18,745 bases of DNA. It comes from an uncultured Oscillibacter sp. Its GTDB lineage: Bacteria; Bacillota; Clostridia; Oscillospirales; Oscillospiraceae. The translations under genes were made by a program, and so were the position numbers. Position 1 is the stretch's first letter. Every line of letters starts with the position of its first letter. Below are positions 1 to 6,655 of the stretch, piece by piece. A model generated the notes under the pieces. The model was not told the origin of the DNA and ran no database searches. It was given only the letters and a program-made list of their open reading frames with translations. Location of the stretch: the NCBI GenBank assembly GCA_910583695.1, contig CAJTZL010000051.1:1-18745 (forward strand). The letters run 5' to 3'.

Positions 1-394
1 GGAAGTCCCCGGTGAAGTGGAGGTTGATGTCCTCCATGGGCACCACCTGGGCGTAGCCTCCTCCGGCCGCGCCGCCCTTCACGCCGAAGACGGGGCCCAG
101 GGAGGGCTCCCGCAGGGCCACCAGGACGCGCTTGCCCAGGCGGCGGAGGGCGTCGGCCAGACCCACGGTGGTGGTGGTCTTCCCCTCCCCGGCGGGGGTG
201 GGGTTGATGGCGGTGACGAGAATCAGCTTCCCGTCGCCCCGGGGGCTCTCCCGGAGGAGGCGGGGGTCCACCTTGGCCTTATAGTTTCCATAGAGTTCCA
301 GGTACCGGGGGTCCACCCCAGCGGCGGCGGCAATCTCCCCGATGGGGCGCATCTGGCAGGACTGGGCAATTTCAATGTCGGACGGAACGTGCAT
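1..394 (-). CDS. fhs: Formate-tetrahydrofolate ligase, N-terminal part (cut by window edge)
   Basis: Formate-tetrahydrofolate ligase joins formate to tetrahydrofolate using ATP, giving 10-formyl-THF for one-carbon metabolism in the cytoplasm. The first 131 residues can be read. They begin MHVPSDIEIAQSCQMRPIGE, include the typical LYGNYKAKV segment near residue 35, and carry the family's nucleotide-binding loop TPAGEGKTTTTVG at about residues 66-78, followed by LREPSLGPVFGVKGGAAGGG and the start of the DINLHFTGDF motif. The rest (the family is about 550 residues) lies beyond position 1. The ATG at 394-392 has an AAAGGAGGG ribosome binding site 7-8 nt upstream. The gene is divergent from the small unknown gene at 659. 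Nothing links it to motility; it may simply be a metabolic neighbour. The identification is firm because several family motifs are present in order. Confidence 0.95.
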   Translation of the reverse strand, partial: MHVPSDIEIAQSCQMRPIGEIAAAAGVDPRYLELYGNYKAKVDPRLLRESPRGDGKLILVTAINPTPAGEGKTTTTVGLADALRRLGKRVLVALREPSLGPVFGVKGGAAGGGYAQVVPMEDINLHFTGDF

Positions 395-446
395 GGCGGG
401 GCCCTCCTTTGTGAAATAGAAAGGTATGACTTCTGTTGACAATCTG

Positions 447-475
447 ATGATATCACAATCCGGAGGGAAAGGGAA
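447..475 (-). promoter_or_regulatory. Candidate sigma-A promoter of fhs (extended -10)
   Basis: On the minus strand TTCCCT (475-470) is separated by 17 nt from TATCAT (452-447). The -10 is preceded by TGTGA, giving an extended -10 (TGTGATATCAT) that would compensate for the poor -35. Initiation near 440 would give a leader of about 45 nt ending in the AGGAGG site of fhs. This comes from motif inspection only. Confidence 0.45.
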
Positions 476-511
476 GTGGAAGTTTTCACAAGGAAAAGAG
501 GCTTGCGTTCC

Positions 512-538
512 TATGGATTCTATGTTATGGTATCCATA
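512..538. repeat. Inverted repeat in the fhs / unknown-gene spacer
   Basis: TATGGAT (512-518) and ATCCATA (532-538) are perfect 7-nt inverted arms around a 13-nt AT-rich centre. The repeat lies upstream of the fhs promoter candidate and upstream of the plus-strand gene at 659, so it could be an operator for either. No known regulator site is recognised. Confidence 0.4.
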
Positions 539-540
539 AG

Positions 541-577
541 GCGCCACAAAGGGCGGGGGGCGTCCCCCCCGCGGCGC
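541..577. repeat. Strong GC hairpin in the divergent spacer
   Basis: GCGGGGGG (553-560) can pair with the C-run and GC at 564-572 around a tiny CGT loop, and the outer arms GCGCC (541-545) and GGCGC (573-577) extend it. There is no T-run on either side, so it does not look like an intrinsic terminator. It sits about 80 nt upstream of the unknown gene. It could be a copy of a genome-dispersed palindrome, which one window cannot show. Confidence 0.45.
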
Positions 578-632
578 ATGGGAAAACCGGATGCACGGCA
601 TAAGGGAGCAGACCCCGGCGGGGCGGATATAT

Positions 633-638
633 TATAAT
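633..638 (+). promoter_or_regulatory. Possible -10 element (TATAAT) for the gene at 659
   Basis: A consensus TATAAT lies 20 nt before the start codon, within an AT-rich stretch in otherwise GC-rich DNA. There is no recognisable -35 at 16-18 nt spacing. GCGGATAT at 623-630 differs by one base from the flagellar sigma-D -10 as I recall it (GCCGATAT), but no TAAA box is correctly spaced. Start near 645 would give a leader consisting of little more than the ribosome binding site. Confidence 0.3.
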
Positions 639-658
639 AAGGTATGGGAGGGTGAGCC

Positions 659-1174
659 ATGGAGCTTACGGTCAACGGACGGCAGCGGCGGGCCGGGCAG
701 GTTATGAGGCCCGCGTCCCAGAGGGAGAAGAAACCGGCTGAGGCCAAGGTCAAAACGGCCGCTGTCAGGCCCGGGAGCGACAGAACCTCCTGGTCCCGGA
801 CGGCGCTGGCCTTCTTGCAGGAGGTCAACCGGCAGGATATGGAAAAGCGGCAGAAGCTGCTGGAGGCCAGGCAGCAGGGAGACGGGGAGTGGAAGGCCCT
901 GTCGGAATCCCTGAAGGTCATGGACCGGTGCCAGAAGATTGCGTCCCGGATTATGAAGGGCGACAAGGTGCCGCCCCAGGATGAGCAGTATCTGATGGAG
1001 AACGACCCGGACGGGTACAAGCTGGCCCTGGTCTGCCGGACGCCCAAGGAGAAGCCCAAGGAGTGGGAGTCCGTTCTGGAGGACGAGGAGCGGGAGGGCG
1101 CGGAGTCCGGCAAAGAGGCGTCGGAGGGCGCAGAGTCCGCCGAAGGACCGGCGGAGAGCGGAAGCGCGGAATAA
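659..1174 (+). CDS. Conserved-looking small protein of unknown function
   Basis: The product is 171 residues and soluble, with no signal peptide or membrane segment. Three zones are visible: a basic, probably disordered N-terminus (1-45); a predicted helical middle (46-135) holding MDRCQKIASRIMKGDKVPP (88-106) and then a QYLMENDPDGYKLAL stretch; and an acidic Glu/Ala/Ser/Gly tail (140-171) with repeated GAES units. From memory, similar segments (IMxGDKVPPxDExxLMExxPxLY) occur in small proteins of Clostridia, but I cannot verify a family and assign no function. The ATG at 659 has GGGAGG 7 nt upstream. The gene is divergent from fhs and convergent with the hybrid kinase, sharing a terminator hairpin with it. 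Synonymous-looking GC-rich codons and the ordered domain layout favour a real gene over a spurious one. Confidence 0.75.
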   Translation: MELTVNGRQRRAGQVMRPASQREKKPAEAKVKTAAVRPGSDRTSWSRTALAFLQEVNRQDMEKRQKLLEARQQGDGEWKALSESLKVMDRCQKIASRIMKGDKVPPQDEQYLMENDPDGYKLALVCRTPKEKPKEWESVLEDEEREGAESGKEASEGAESAEGPAESGSAE

Positions 1175-1176
1175 GG

Positions 1177-1207
1177 CAAGGCGGCGGGGATGTTCCCCGC
1201 CGCCTTG
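1177..1207. terminator. Convergent, probably bidirectional, intrinsic terminator
   Basis: Perfect 14-bp stem: CAAGGCGGCGGGGA (1177-1190) pairs with TCCCCGCCGCCTTG (1194-1207) around a TGT loop. It starts 3 nt after the stop of the plus-strand gene and ends 3 nt before the stop of the minus-strand kinase. The T-tract is short on both strands (TTT on plus, TTATT a little downstream on minus), so termination efficiency is uncertain, but the placement between two convergent stops is typical. Confidence 0.75.
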
Positions 1208-1209
1208 TT

Positions 1210-3774
1210 TCAGGTTCGATGCTGGTGTTCGTTGATGAACTTTTCCAGAAGCCGGGCGACCTCCCGGACGTCGATGGGCTTGGCCACATGGGCGTTCATG
1301 CCCGCATCCAGGCATTTTTTGATGTCCTCGGAGAAGGCGTCGGCGGTCATGGCAATGATGGGAATGTCCTTGTCGGGCCTGTCCAGCCCGCGGATGGCCT
1401 CCGTGGCCTCGTAGCCCGTCATCACCGGCATGCGCAGGTCCATCAGCACCGCGTCGTAGAAGCCCACGGGGGAGGCGGCGAATTTGTCCACGCAGATGCG
1501 GCCGTTTTCCGCCCAGTCCAGCTCCATGCCCAGGTCGGAGAGGAGCTCGTTGGCAATCTCCCAGTTCAGGTCGTTGTCCTCCGCCAGGAGCACCCGGCGG
1601 CCGCTGAAATCGGCGCATTTGACCTCCTGAAGCTCCTCGGGGGCGTCGCCGGAGCTGATGAAGGGCTTGAGCCCGTAAAAGAGGGTGGAGCGGAACAGGG
1701 GCTTGGAGATGAAGCCGGTGATGCCCGCCTCCTTGGCCTCCGCCTCGATTTCACTCCAGTCGTAGGCGGAGATCAGCATGATGGGGGTTTCGCTGCCGAA
1801 GCGGCTGCGGATCTCCTTGGCGGCGGCGATGCCGTCCATGTCCGGGAGCTTCCAGTCCAGGAGGATGATGTGGTAGAGGTCCCGGGCCTTGGCCCGCTGG
1901 TCCAGCATTGCCAGGGCCTTCTCCGCGTTCAGGGCCCAGTCGGACTTGACGCCGATGGATTTCAGGGAGGCGGTGGTGCTCTCGCAGAGCTGCTGGTCGT
2001 CGTCTACCACCAGGATGTTCCACTCGGGGAGGATCATCTCCTCCTCCAAGGTTTCGGCCCGCTGGAGATCCAGGGTGACGTGGAACTCACTGCCCTGGCC
2101 CAGCTCGCTTTCCACGTCGATAGTGCCGCCCATGGTGTCCACAATGTACTTGGTGATGGCCATGCCCAGGCCGGAGCCCTCGGTCCGGCGGACCCGGGCG
2201 CTGTCCTCCCGGACGAAGGACTCGAAGATTTTTTCCTTGATTTCCGGGGTCATGCCGATGCCGTTGTCTTTGACAATGATATGGGTCCGCACATAGTCCT
2301 CGCCCCGGGGGGAGTCCTCCTCATAGAGGGAGACCTGAATCAGCCCGCCGTCGGGGGTGAATTTCAGGGCGTTGCCCAGGATATTCAAAAGGACCTGATT
2401 CAGCCGCACGCTGTCGCAGCAGACGTTCTCCGTGGAGATGTCGTGGATGAAGACGTCGAACTGCTGGTGCTTGGAGCGGACCTGGGGCTGGGCGATGCTG
2501 ACGATGCTGTCCATCACCTCCCGGAGAGAGACCTGATCCATGTTCAGCGTCAGCTTGCCGCTTTCGATTTTGCTCATATCCAGCACGTCGTTGATGAGTC
2601 CCAGGAGATGGCGGCTGGAGAGGGTGATCTTTTTCAGGCAGTTCTGGACCTGCTGTTTGTCGTCGATGTTTGCTGTGGCTATGGCCGTCATGCCCACGAT
2701 GGCATTCATGGGGGTCCGGATGTCGTGGGACATGTTGGAGAGAAATTCGCTCTTGGCCTTGTTGGCGTGGACGGCTTCCTTCCGGGCCTTCTCCAATTCC
2801 GCCATCTGCTCCCGGAGGAGCCGGAAGTACTGCCAGAAGACCAGCAGCAGGGCCAGCAGCACCACGGCGCAGCCCAGGAAGACCAGATACAGCCAGGCGT
2901 GGCTGAGATCACTGACGGCCTGGTCCAGCTCGCCGTAGGGCAGCACCGTGACCAGATACCACTCGGAGTAGGGCAGCTTGTTGCATTGGAGGTGCCGCCG
3001 CTCGCTGCCGAAGACGAGGAGGGCGGAGTAATCCTCCCCGGTGTCCATGGCGGCCTCCAGCTCCCGGATGTACTGCTCTCCATTTTCCCCCTGCTCCGTA
3101 AAGAGGGCCTGGATGCGGTCGAAGTAATTCTCCCGGAAAGCGTCTCCGCTGCGGATGACGAAGGACCCGTCCCGGCGGATGATGTGGGAATAGACCAGGG
3201 AGTTCTCGCTGTACAGGGAGAGGGTTTCGGCGATGTAGTCGGCGGGGAGACTGGCCACCAGGGCGGTGGAAAGCGTCCCGTCCGACATGCGGTACTCGGC
3301 GGAGACGCCCAGGAGCACGTCCTTCTGCCCTGTGGCGATGGAGGCCACGGCTACCTTCTTGTCCCCGTTGTTCATGGAGGCCAGGAAGGAATCCGGGTCT
3401 GCCAGGACGGGCTCTTCGCCGTAGATCATGTCAAATTCGCCGGTGGGGGAGTAGTAGGCCAGGGCCACAAAATCCCGGGCCTTGGCGTTCCGGGCCAGCT
3501 CCGCCCGCAGGGCGGAGGCGGAGCCGCTGTCCGGGGGAATGCTCCCCACCAGGGAGTCCACCTGGGACAGGCGCAGCTCAATGGTGGTGGCGAAGTGCTG
3601 CGTGACCTTTTCGCCCATGCCGGTCATGTAGGTGGTGCCCACGGCGCTGATGGTCTCGGAGCTTTTCTCGCTCATGAAGAAGGCCAGGAAGGAAAAGATG
3701 CACACCGTCAGCAGGAGAATCAGCGCCAGACTGATGGTGAGGAAGCGGGTGGCGCTGTTGAGCAGCTTTTTCAT
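1210..3774 (-). CDS. Membrane-bound hybrid sensor histidine kinase with two receiver domains
   Basis: The 854-residue product should sense an extracellular signal and feed a phosphorelay. Order: membrane segment 1 (about 11-33), extracellular Cache-like region (35-290), membrane segment 2 (293-316), a short helical linker, HisKA with phospho-acceptor H350 in FLSNMSHDIRTPMNAI, and HATPase with N box N464/N468, G1 DNGIGM (503-508) and G2 GSGLG (533-537). Receiver 1 has D591-D593, phospho-acceptor D640, S669 and K691. Receiver 2 has E732/D733, D779, T810 and K832. Both receivers therefore keep their catalytic set. There is no built-in Hpt domain; that function lies in the adjacent upstream gene, which overlaps this one by ATGA, so translation is probably coupled (only a weak AGG precedes the ATG). 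The ligand cannot be told from the sequence. The Cache label is inferred from layout and general resemblance. Confidence 0.93.
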   Translation of the reverse strand: MKKLLNSATRFLTISLALILLLTVCIFSFLAFFMSEKSSETISAVGTTYMTGMGEKVTQHFATTIELRLSQVDSLVGSIPPDSGSASALRAELARNAKARDFVALAYYSPTGEFDMIYGEEPVLADPDSFLASMNNGDKKVAVASIATGQKDVLLGVSAEYRMSDGTLSTALVASLPADYIAETLSLYSENSLVYSHIIRRDGSFVIRSGDAFRENYFDRIQALFTEQGENGEQYIRELEAAMDTGEDYSALLVFGSERRHLQCNKLPYSEWYLVTVLPYGELDQAVSDLSHAWLYLVFLGCAVVLLALLLVFWQYFRLLREQMAELEKARKEAVHANKAKSEFLSNMSHDIRTPMNAIVGMTAIATANIDDKQQVQNCLKKITLSSRHLLGLINDVLDMSKIESGKLTLNMDQVSLREVMDSIVSIAQPQVRSKHQQFDVFIHDISTENVCCDSVRLNQVLLNILGNALKFTPDGGLIQVSLYEEDSPRGEDYVRTHIIVKDNGIGMTPEIKEKIFESFVREDSARVRRTEGSGLGMAITKYIVDTMGGTIDVESELGQGSEFHVTLDLQRAETLEEEMILPEWNILVVDDDQQLCESTTASLKSIGVKSDWALNAEKALAMLDQRAKARDLYHIILLDWKLPDMDGIAAAKEIRSRFGSETPIMLISAYDWSEIEAEAKEAGITGFISKPLFRSTLFYGLKPFISSGDAPEELQEVKCADFSGRRVLLAEDNDLNWEIANELLSDLGMELDWAENGRICVDKFAASPVGFYDAVLMDLRMPVMTGYEATEAIRGLDRPDKDIPIIAMTADAFSEDIKKCLDAGMNAHVAKPIDVREVARLLEKFINEHQHRT

Positions 3775-4133
3775 CCTGCGCTCGCTTTCTGGAAGGCTTC
3801 AATGGCGGCTACGGTCTGGCCGTAATCCGTCCGCACCTCCTCCGCCAGAGCGTCGGCCTCCGGCGTGTAGCCGTTCCGCAGAGATTCGCAGAGGCGGCTG
3901 CTGGACGCCTGGAGCTTGTCGATGCTCAGGTTCTGGCACACGCCCTTGATGGTGTGAGCGGCCCGGAAGGCCTCCTCATAGTTCTTCTCCTCCAGAGACC
4001 GGCAGAGAAGGTCGTAGCTTCCATCGGTCAGGAATTTCAGCACGAATTTCTGAACCAGCCGCTCGCTGCGCAGGCGGCCGAGGGCGTCGTTGTAATTGCC
4101 GCCCATGGCGGCGTAGCACTCCTGTAAAGTCAT
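3771..4133 (-). CDS. Stand-alone Hpt (histidine phosphotransfer) protein
   Basis: This 120-residue soluble, mostly helical protein has the Hpt signature AAHTIKGVCQNLS, with the phospho-accepting histidine at H60 followed by the conserved Lys-Gly. Length and helix layout fit a single four-helix-bundle Hpt domain with no extra domain. Hpt proteins shuttle phosphoryl groups between receiver domains. Its natural partners here are the two receivers of the kinase encoded immediately downstream (ATGA overlap) and the receiver of the cyclic-di-GMP enzyme encoded 20 bp upstream. The ATG at 4133 has a strong AAAGGAGGAG ribosome binding site. The family call is firm; the partner assignment is inference from gene order. 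Confidence 0.92.
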   Translation of the reverse strand: MTLQECYAAMGGNYNDALGRLRSERLVQKFVLKFLTDGSYDLLCRSLEEKNYEEAFRAAHTIKGVCQNLSIDKLQASSSRLCESLRNGYTPEADALAEEVRTDYGQTVAAIEAFQKASAG

Positions 4134-4153
4134 AGGGGGCTCCTCCTTTATCT

Positions 4154-6241
4154 TTAAGCGTCCTCCTGCGGGGGCTCGCCGTCCTCAATGGGAGAGATGA
4201 CGGAGAGGGTCTCGCGCATGGTTTCGTCGTAAAAGCGGTATTGGCCCCGCCCGCCCCGCTTGACGGTGTAGAGGGCGGCGTCCGCCGCGTGGAACAGGGC
4301 ATCATAGCCGCCGGGGACCGTGGCGGTCAGGGCCGCGCCCATGCTGATGGAGATGGGGAACTGCTCGTACTGCCCGCAGAGGGACTGGAAGATGCGGGAG
4401 ATGACCACTTCCACGTCGTCCTTGTACTCCAGGAAGATCAAAAACTCGTCCCCTCCGGCTCGGGCGGCGATGTCGCCTCCCCGGATGCACTGGCGGAGCT
4501 TCTCCGCCAGATGGACCAGGACCCGATCGCCAAAGGAGTGTCCGTAGGTGTCGTTGGCGGACTTGAAGTGGTCCAGGTCGAAGATGACCAGGGCGTAGGT
4601 GGCGGCGGGCCGGGTCTCGATCCGCTCCAGGATGCGCTTTTTGGCGTAGGCATGGTTCAAAAGGCCGGTGAGGGCGTCGTGGGAGGCCATGCGCTCCAGG
4701 GCGTTGAGCTTCATCCGGGAGTCGTGGATGTCGATGGCCTTTCCGATGGCGCCTGTGTAGCGAGGGGGCTCGTCGCTGGACCACGTGGCCCGGGCCACAA
4801 TCTGGGTCCAGCGCCAGGCGCCCTTGTAGTTCAGCTTGCAGTCGTATGTCACCACCGGCAGCTCCGGGCTGGTGCTGCGCAGGGCGTCGGCCAGATGCTG
4901 GAAGTCCGCGTCCTCCATGACGCCCTGGGCCTCGGGGTGGTGATAGGGGTCCATGATGATCTCCTCCAGCCCCAGATGCTCGGCGCCCCAGTTGGAAAGG
5001 GTGATCATGGGCGGGGAGACGGTGAACTCGAACTGGATTTCCTTGCTCATGTCGGCGAAGAAGCTGTACTTCATCCGCTCGTGCTCCAGAAGCTGGAGGG
5101 TCCGCTCGGAGGCGGTGAGCTCCTCGTGGCGGCGCATCTCCTGGGCCACCTTCTGCATCTCCCGCCGGTCCCGCTGGGCCACGGAGTTGCTGTCGCTCAT
5201 CAGCGTGGGCAGGTCCGGAGCCAGCTCCCGCAGGCAGTCCAGCAGCAAGGGGTTGAAGGCGCCGCACTGGCCGGCCAGAATCATCTCCACCGCCTTGTCG
5301 TGGGAGAAGGAGTCCTTGTAGCAGCGCTTGGAGGTCAGGGCGTCGTACACGTCCGCCAAGGCCACGATCTGGGCGGAGATTGGGATATCGTCCCCGTGGA
5401 GCCCGTCGGGGTAGCCCCGGCCGTCCCAGCGCTCGTGGTGCCAGCGGCAGATGTTGTAGGCCACCTGCACCAGGGGGTCGTCCTGGTGGATGGGGAGGTT
5501 TTCCAGCATCTCCGCTCCGGCCATGGAGTGGGTCTTCATGATGGCAAATTCCTCGTCGGTGAAGCGGCCGGGCTTGTTGAGGATTTTTTCGTCAATGGAT
5601 ATTTTTCCGATGTCGTGCAGGGCCGAGGCCGTGCAGATCATGGAGATGTCCGAGGCGGAGAGCTGGTAGCGGTCCGTCTTCTGAATCAAATGGTTCAGCA
5701 TCAGCTCCGTCAGGGTGCGGACGTTGAGGACGTGAAGGCCGCTTTCGCCGTTCCGAAATTCCACGATGTGGCTGAGAATATCAATCAGCAGGCTGCTGCG
5801 CTGCTCATTTTCATAAATCTGGTCCGCCACCATGTTGGCCAGCCGCTTCTGCTTGGCGTAGAGCATGATGGTGTTGACCACCCGGCGGTGGACGATCAGC
5901 GCGTCGAAGGGGCGGGAGATGAAATCGGTGACGCCCAGCTCGTAGGCCCGCTCGATGTGGCTGGAGCCGGTTTCGGCGGAGATCATGATGACGGGGATGT
6001 CCTCGATCCACTGGTTCTGGGCCATGACGTCCAGAACGCCGAAGCCGTCCATCTGGGGCATGACGATGTCCAGCAGGACCAGGGAGATCTCAGCCCCCCG
6101 CTGCTGAAGCAGGCCCACGCCCTGAAGGCCGTTTTCCGCCTCGATGATTTCGTACTCGTTGTCCAGCATGTCGGCCAGAATGGCGCGGTTCAGCTCCGAG
6201 TCGTCCACAATTAGAATTTTCTGTTTTTGTTCAGTGCTCAA
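4154..6241 (-). CDS. REC-HD-GYP-PAS-GGDEF bifunctional cyclic-di-GMP enzyme
   Basis: The 695-residue cytoplasmic regulator appears to combine synthesis and breakdown of cyclic-di-GMP. The receiver domain (1-120) has D13/D14 and phospho-acceptor D58, but the usual Lys is Arg (FISRPF, R110). The HD-GYP phosphodiesterase domain (about 150-340) keeps H209-D210 in ALHDIGK, H268-H269-E270 and G276-Y277-P278. A PAS-like region (about 400-505) follows, then GGDEF (about 520-680) with FDLDHFKSANDTYGHSFGD, an intact GGDEF active site (596-600) and the inhibitory-site motif R587-x-x-D590. Nothing visible inactivates either enzymatic domain; which activity dominates cannot be read. Start is TTG at 6241: the receiver acidic pair lies at residues 13-14, so a later start would truncate the domain, and the TTG has an excellent ribosome binding site. 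It is the first gene of the minus-strand operon and is divergent from the flagellar operon. Confidence 0.94.
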   Translation of the reverse strand: MSTEQKQKILIVDDSELNRAILADMLDNEYEIIEAENGLQGVGLLQQRGAEISLVLLDIVMPQMDGFGVLDVMAQNQWIEDIPVIMISAETGSSHIERAYELGVTDFISRPFDALIVHRRVVNTIMLYAKQKRLANMVADQIYENEQRSSLLIDILSHIVEFRNGESGLHVLNVRTLTELMLNHLIQKTDRYQLSASDISMICTASALHDIGKISIDEKILNKPGRFTDEEFAIMKTHSMAGAEMLENLPIHQDDPLVQVAYNICRWHHERWDGRGYPDGLHGDDIPISAQIVALADVYDALTSKRCYKDSFSHDKAVEMILAGQCGAFNPLLLDCLRELAPDLPTLMSDSNSVAQRDRREMQKVAQEMRRHEELTASERTLQLLEHERMKYSFFADMSKEIQFEFTVSPPMITLSNWGAEHLGLEEIIMDPYHHPEAQGVMEDADFQHLADALRSTSPELPVVTYDCKLNYKGAWRWTQIVARATWSSDEPPRYTGAIGKAIDIHDSRMKLNALERMASHDALTGLLNHAYAKKRILERIETRPAATYALVIFDLDHFKSANDTYGHSFGDRVLVHLAEKLRQCIRGGDIAARAGGDEFLIFLEYKDDVEVVISRIFQSLCGQYEQFPISISMGAALTATVPGGYDALFHAADAALYTVKRGGRGQYRFYDETMRETLSVISPIEDGEPPQEDA

Positions 6242-6245
6242 AAGG

Positions 6246-6257
6246 GATCACTTCCTT
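6246..6257 (-). promoter_or_regulatory. Extended ribosome binding site supporting the TTG start
   Basis: AAGGAAGTGATC on the minus strand matches the anti-Shine-Dalgarno complement AAGGAGGTGATC at 11 of 12 positions, a few nucleotides before the TTG at 6241-6239. This decides the start, since no ATG lies between it and the receiver domain. Confidence 0.7.
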
Positions 6258-6309
6258 GTCCTCTGGTTCTTCTCCGGCGGGGGGCGGACGCTCCGGCCCG
6301 GCGGAGGCG

Positions 6310-6328
6310 GCCCCCGGGAAGCGGGGGC
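6310..6328 (-). promoter_or_regulatory. GC hairpin in the leader of the signalling operon
   Basis: A 7-bp GC-only stem (CGGGGGC at 6322-6328 with GCCCCCG at 6310-6316 as written on the plus strand) closes a 5-nt loop. It would lie about 20 nt into the transcript from the promoter at 6356-6384. There is no T-run after it, so it is more likely a 5' stabilising or regulatory structure than a terminator. Confidence 0.4.
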
Positions 6329-6355
6329 GTGAAATATCCATATTACAACACTTTG

Positions 6356-6384
6356 ATTTTACCACAGGAAAATGGAAATAGCAA
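6356..6384 (-). promoter_or_regulatory. Candidate sigma-A promoter of the phosphorelay / cyclic-di-GMP operon
   Basis: On the minus strand TTGCTA (6384-6379) and TAAAAT (6361-6356) are separated by exactly 17 nt. This is the best sigma-A-like match upstream of the TTG-start gene. Predicted start is near 6349, giving a leader of about 108 nt. Confidence 0.6.
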
Positions 6385-6626
6385 GAACGAACCGCAGGGA
6401 ACCACAGGGGATAATTCCGCTTCCTTTATTTTGCAATTCCTATATTCTGGAAATCGACCGGCGGTTTCTACAAAATTAGATAAAAACCCGGGGGAAAATT
6501 GTAACAGCTGCTAAGGAACACAAAGGAAGGACAAACTGGAGCGGGGAATTTGGAAGAAACCGGAAAAATGGGGAGGCGGTGTTGAGAATTTGTTAAAAAT
6601 GGAAGATGTGCCCGGGAAAAAAGTAC

Positions 6627-6655
6627 TTGATTTTTCTGGGAGAATGGTTCATAAT
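6627..6655 (+). promoter_or_regulatory. Candidate sigma-A promoter of the flagellar operon
   Basis: TTGATT (6627-6632), a 17-nt spacer and CATAAT (6650-6655) form a plausible housekeeping promoter facing flgB, in an AT-rich patch of the spacer. Predicted start near 6662 leaves a leader of about 255 nt before flgB. I found no convincing sigma-D (sigma-28) promoter in front of flgB. Confidence 0.55.

Noticed and set aside
623..630. GCGGATAT as a sigma-D (sigma-28) -10 for the gene at 659.
   Set aside because: No TAAA box at the expected 15-nt spacing; one-base near matches to an 8-mer are expected by chance.
1063..3825. Very long open frame on the plus strand opposite the hybrid kinase.
   Set aside because: It is an antisense shadow caused by high GC; the minus-strand frame encodes recognisable kinase and receiver motifs while this one gives Gly/Val/His-rich nonsense.
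4241..6214. Long plus-strand open frame opposite the cyclic-di-GMP enzyme.
   Set aside because: Same reason: low-complexity translation with no domain pattern, antisense to a clear REC-HD-GYP-GGDEF protein.
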